Positions 5,455 through 7,577 of a stretch of DNA of 7,577 bases are shown piece after piece. The stretch covers positions 1-7,577 of the forward strand of contig JAJZDO010000957.1 in the NCBI GenBank assembly GCA_021805955.1, in the 5' to 3' direction. The notes below the pieces were generated by a model. It was not told the DNA's origin and searched no databases. It worked only from the letters and a program-made list of their open reading frames with translations. Within the stretch, counting starts at the first letter, position 1; every line of letters begins with the position of its first letter. Source of the DNA: Acidobacteriota bacterium. Lineage in GTDB: Bacteria; Acidobacteriota; Terriglobia; Terriglobales; Acidobacteriaceae. Made by a program: the position numbers and the translations under genes.

Positions 5455-7308
5455 ATGAGGTTCTATCTCCGCCTGCTGGCCTATGTGCGACCCTACTCCT
5501 TGCAGGCGCTGGCTTCCGTCCTGTTGATGGCCACGGTTGGCCTGCTGGACGCATTTCGCATCCTGCTGATCAAGCCCATCTTCGACCAGGTTCTCCGACC
5601 CTCCGACATTACCCCTCATTTACCGTTGTTCCACGTTGTCGTTCACGGGCGGGTGTTGCAACTGAATCTGGAGCAACTGGTTCCCGGTCATTTTCACAAC
5701 GCATGGACCATGGTCGCCTTTGCGCTGGTAGTGTCATCCATCGTCAAAAGCCTGTGCGACTATTTGGGAACATATTTGTCAAACTACGCCGGATACGGTT
5801 TGATTACGGATCTACGCAACGACCTGTATGAAAGCATCCTGCGCCGTTCGGTCTCCTTCTTTCAAAAACACTCGACGGGAACCATCCTCTCGACATTGAT
5901 CAATGACGTGGAGCGAGTGCAGTTTGCCATGTCGACGGTCATGTCGGAATTTCTACAGCAATTCTTCACCTTCCTGTTCCTCATTGCCGTTGTCATTTTG
6001 TATGGCGGCAAGCTGGCCTGGGTATTGTTGCTGTTCGTTCCTGTGGTCATCTCATCGGCGCGGCGCATTGGCCGCAGCGTCCGCAGCACGACCCGCACCG
6101 GACAGGACAAGCTCGCCGAAATCCAGAACATCCTGCATGAGACCGTCACCGGCAACCGCATCGTCAAGGCCTTCAACATGGAGCTTTGGGAAATGGTCCG
6201 GTTCCGCTCCGCAGCGCGACGCCTGTTCCGCGCCAATTTACGCTCGGTAAGCGCCCAGGCCATCAGCTCACCCTTGATGGACTTCATTGGCTTCGTTGCG
6301 ATCGCGCTGCTGCTGCTGCTCGGTCGAACTCGCATCCAGCAGCACGCCATGACGGAAGGCGTCTTTCTCGCCTTTATTGTCGCCGTGTTCAAGCTCTACG
6401 ATCCGGTGCGGAAATTCGCGCTTTTCTATAACAACTTTCAGCAAGCCCTGGGTGCCTCGTCTTCCATTTTCAACTTCATGGATGCCCAGGACGATGTCCG
6501 CGAAAAACCTCGTCCTGTGCATTTGAAGGCCTTCAAAAAGACCTTTTCGTTCAATCACGTCAACTTTTCCTATGCGGACGAAGAAGGCCAGAAACAAGTG
6601 CTGCATGACGTAACTCTGACCGCTCATCGTGGCGAGGTCATCGCGATCGTTGGCCCCAGCGGAGCGGGAAAGACCACCCTCGTCAACCTGATTCCTCGCT
6701 TTTTCGATGTCACCGGCGGCGCCATCATGATCGACGGCCATGACCTGCGCGATGTCAGCCTCCACTCCTTGCGCGCACTCATCGCCAAGGTGACCCAGGA
6801 AACCATTCTGTTCAACGACACGGTGCGCAACAACATTGCCTACGGACAGCCCGACGTTCCCAAGCAGAAAATCTTCGACGCCGCCAAGGCCGCCTTGGCG
6901 CACGACTTTATTGAGCAGATGCCGGAAGGCTATGACACCGTCATCGGAGAAAAAGGTTTTCGCATGTCCGGTGGCGAGCGTCAGCGCTTAGCTATCGCCC
7001 GCGCTTTGCTAAAAGACGCACCCATCCTGATTCTGGACGAGGCCACCTCCGCGCTCGACGCCCAAAGCGAATCTCTGGTGCAGGCTGCGCTGGCAAACCT
7101 GATGCAGCACCGCACCGTCTTCGTCATTGCCCATCGCCTCTCCACTGTGCGACGGGCCACACGAATTGCGGTCCTTGAAGAAGGTTCGATCACCGCCATT
7201 GGCACGTATGAGGAATTGCTCACAAGTTCTCCCACATTTCAGAAGCTGCATCAACTGCAATTTTTCGATATCTCCGAGGCCGCCGTTGCCGCAAGGAATC
7301 ATGTATGA
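5455..7308 (+). CDS. MsbA-like ABC exporter (fused permease and ATPase)
   Basis: This 617-residue half-transporter has an N-terminal six-helix exporter domain (hydrophobic segments near residues 17-39, 83-105, 160-200 as a pair, and 265-325 as a pair) and a C-terminal ATPase domain. The ATPase motifs are complete: Walker A G-P-S-G-A-G-K-T-T (400-408), Q-loop Gln448, signature SGGERQR (505-511), Walker B ILILDE (524-529), D-loop SALD (532-535) and switch His560. It would act as an inner-membrane homodimer that flips or exports a lipid or other hydrophobic substrate. Length and layout resemble lipid A flippase MsbA, but substrate cannot be inferred with certainty. The ATG at 5455 is preferred to one at 5371, because AAGGGG lies 8 bases upstream and the family N-terminus (FYLRLLAYVRPY) begins there. 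Its stop overlaps the yicC start by ATGA, implying translational coupling. Confidence 0.93.
   Translation: MRFYLRLLAYVRPYSLQALASVLLMATVGLLDAFRILLIKPIFDQVLRPSDITPHLPLFHVVVHGRVLQLNLEQLVPGHFHNAWTMVAFALVVSSIVKSLCDYLGTYLSNYAGYGLITDLRNDLYESILRRSVSFFQKHSTGTILSTLINDVERVQFAMSTVMSEFLQQFFTFLFLIAVVILYGGKLAWVLLLFVPVVISSARRIGRSVRSTTRTGQDKLAEIQNILHETVTGNRIVKAFNMELWEMVRFRSAARRLFRANLRSVSAQAISSPLMDFIGFVAIALLLLLGRTRIQQHAMTEGVFLAFIVAVFKLYDPVRKFALFYNNFQQALGASSSIFNFMDAQDDVREKPRPVHLKAFKKTFSFNHVNFSYADEEGQKQVLHDVTLTAHRGEVIAIVGPSGAGKTTLVNLIPRFFDVTGGAIMIDGHDLRDVSLHSLRALIAKVTQETILFNDTVRNNIAYGQPDVPKQKIFDAAKAALAHDFIEQMPEGYDTVIGEKGFRMSGGERQRLAIARALLKDAPILILDEATSALDAQSESLVQAALANLMQHRTVFVIAHRLSTVRRATRIAVLEEGSITAIGTYEELLTSSPTFQKLHQLQFFDISEAAVAARNHV
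7293..7297 (+). promoter_or_regulatory. Ribosome binding site that fixes the yicC start
   Basis: AAGGA inside the end of the exporter gene lies 7 bases before the ATG at 7305. It supports that start over the out-of-frame ATG at 7301, which is only 3 bases away from it and opens a different frame without YicC similarity. Confidence 0.7.
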
Positions 7309-7577
7309 GTCAAGTTCCAATTCGTTCCATGACCGGGTTCGCCCGCCTGACCGGCGTCGCGCCCGGAAACACCACCTTCGCCCTGACGCTGAAAAGCGTC
7401 AATCACCGCTATTTGGATTTGCAGTTCTATCTGCCCAACGGCATGGACGCGATCGAGATTCAGTGGCGGAAAGCCATCAAGGAACATGTTGTTCGTGGTC
7501 ACGTGGAAGTGCGCCTCTCTTTACAACGAGAAACCGCCACCCCCACGCCGCAATACAATCCTGCAACGATCAAGGCC
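7305..7577 (+). CDS. yicC: YicC/YloC-family endoribonuclease (partial, C-terminus beyond right edge)
   Basis: The visible 91 residues carry the N-terminal YicC signature: RSMTGFAR (7-14), LKSVNHRYLDLQFYLPNGMDAIE (about 29-51), and the basic segment WRKAIKEHVVRGHVEVRLSL. Members are hexameric metal-dependent endoribonucleases; the E. coli protein has been linked to RNA turnover, and the gene is often next to gmk. It begins inside the stop codon of the exporter gene (ATGA), so the two share a transcript and probably coupled translation. The rest of the gene, about 200 residues, lies beyond the window. Confidence 0.95.
   Translation, partial: MSQVPIRSMTGFARLTGVAPGNTTFALTLKSVNHRYLDLQFYLPNGMDAIEIQWRKAIKEHVVRGHVEVRLSLQRETATPTPQYNPATIKA

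Noticed and set aside
6268..6903. A 211-codon minus-strand open frame opposite the exporter.
   Set aside because: It overlaps the ATPase and membrane domains of the exporter in antisense and has no domain or promoter support.
1..7577. CRISPR arrays, toxin-antitoxin pairs, phage genes or defence systems.
   Set aside because: No regularly spaced repeats, no small paired genes with toxin or antitoxin features, and no phage or nuclease domains were seen on either strand.

Overview
The window is GC-rich bacterial DNA. Its gene content points to an Acidobacteriota-like soil bacterium: a CE15-type esterase with an N-terminal secretion signal, a dCTP deaminase of the 'TPFEPEWEG' type, a SYLF protein, small and multihaem c-type cytochromes, and an MsbA-like exporter coupled to yicC. 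The phylum is inferred from remembered family resemblance and no search was run.

Layout. (1) 1-935, minus strand: a small secreted monohaem cytochrome c, followed by a secreted multihaem cytochrome c that runs off the left edge. (2) 936-1229: an intergenic region with a Crp/Fnr-type inverted repeat, GTGATA-GG-TATCAC. It is centred about 41 bases upstream of the start site predicted from a TATATT -10 box for the cytochrome pair. (3) 1230-1865, plus strand: the N-terminal ~40-45% of a glucuronoyl-esterase-like (CE15) gene, cut off abruptly. (4) About 1820-2167, read on the minus strand: the 5' part (domain I and the start of domain II) of a bacterial class C group II intron. Domains III-VI and the reverse transcriptase are missing. 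It lies directly behind a 15-bp-stem intrinsic terminator (2172-2205), the classic class C target. (5) 2219-2914, minus: a secreted SYLF/Ysc84-type lipid-binding protein. (6) 2915-3266: an intergenic region with a strong minus-strand terminator, a 12-bp perfect palindrome and further inverted repeats. (7) 3267-4646, minus: dcd and, 18 bases behind it, a NarL/LuxR-type regulator whose receiver domain lacks the phosphorylatable aspartate. (8) 4824-5093, plus: an HU-family DNA-binding protein with a TTG start. (9) 5455-7577, plus: an MsbA-like ABC exporter whose stop overlaps the start of yicC (ATGA), which runs off the right edge.

Working together. The two cytochromes look like one electron-transfer operon under a Crp/Fnr-type regulator. 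dcd and the atypical regulator are probably co-transcribed. The exporter and yicC are translationally coupled. The CE15 remnant and the intron fragment are best explained together: a full intron inserted behind the Ysc84 terminator, then a deletion removed the 3' part of the intron and the 3' part of the neighbouring convergent esterase gene. No wholly new multi-gene system is evident. The most informative structures are the intron/esterase scar, the phosphorylation-independent regulator next to dcd, and the cytochrome promoter.
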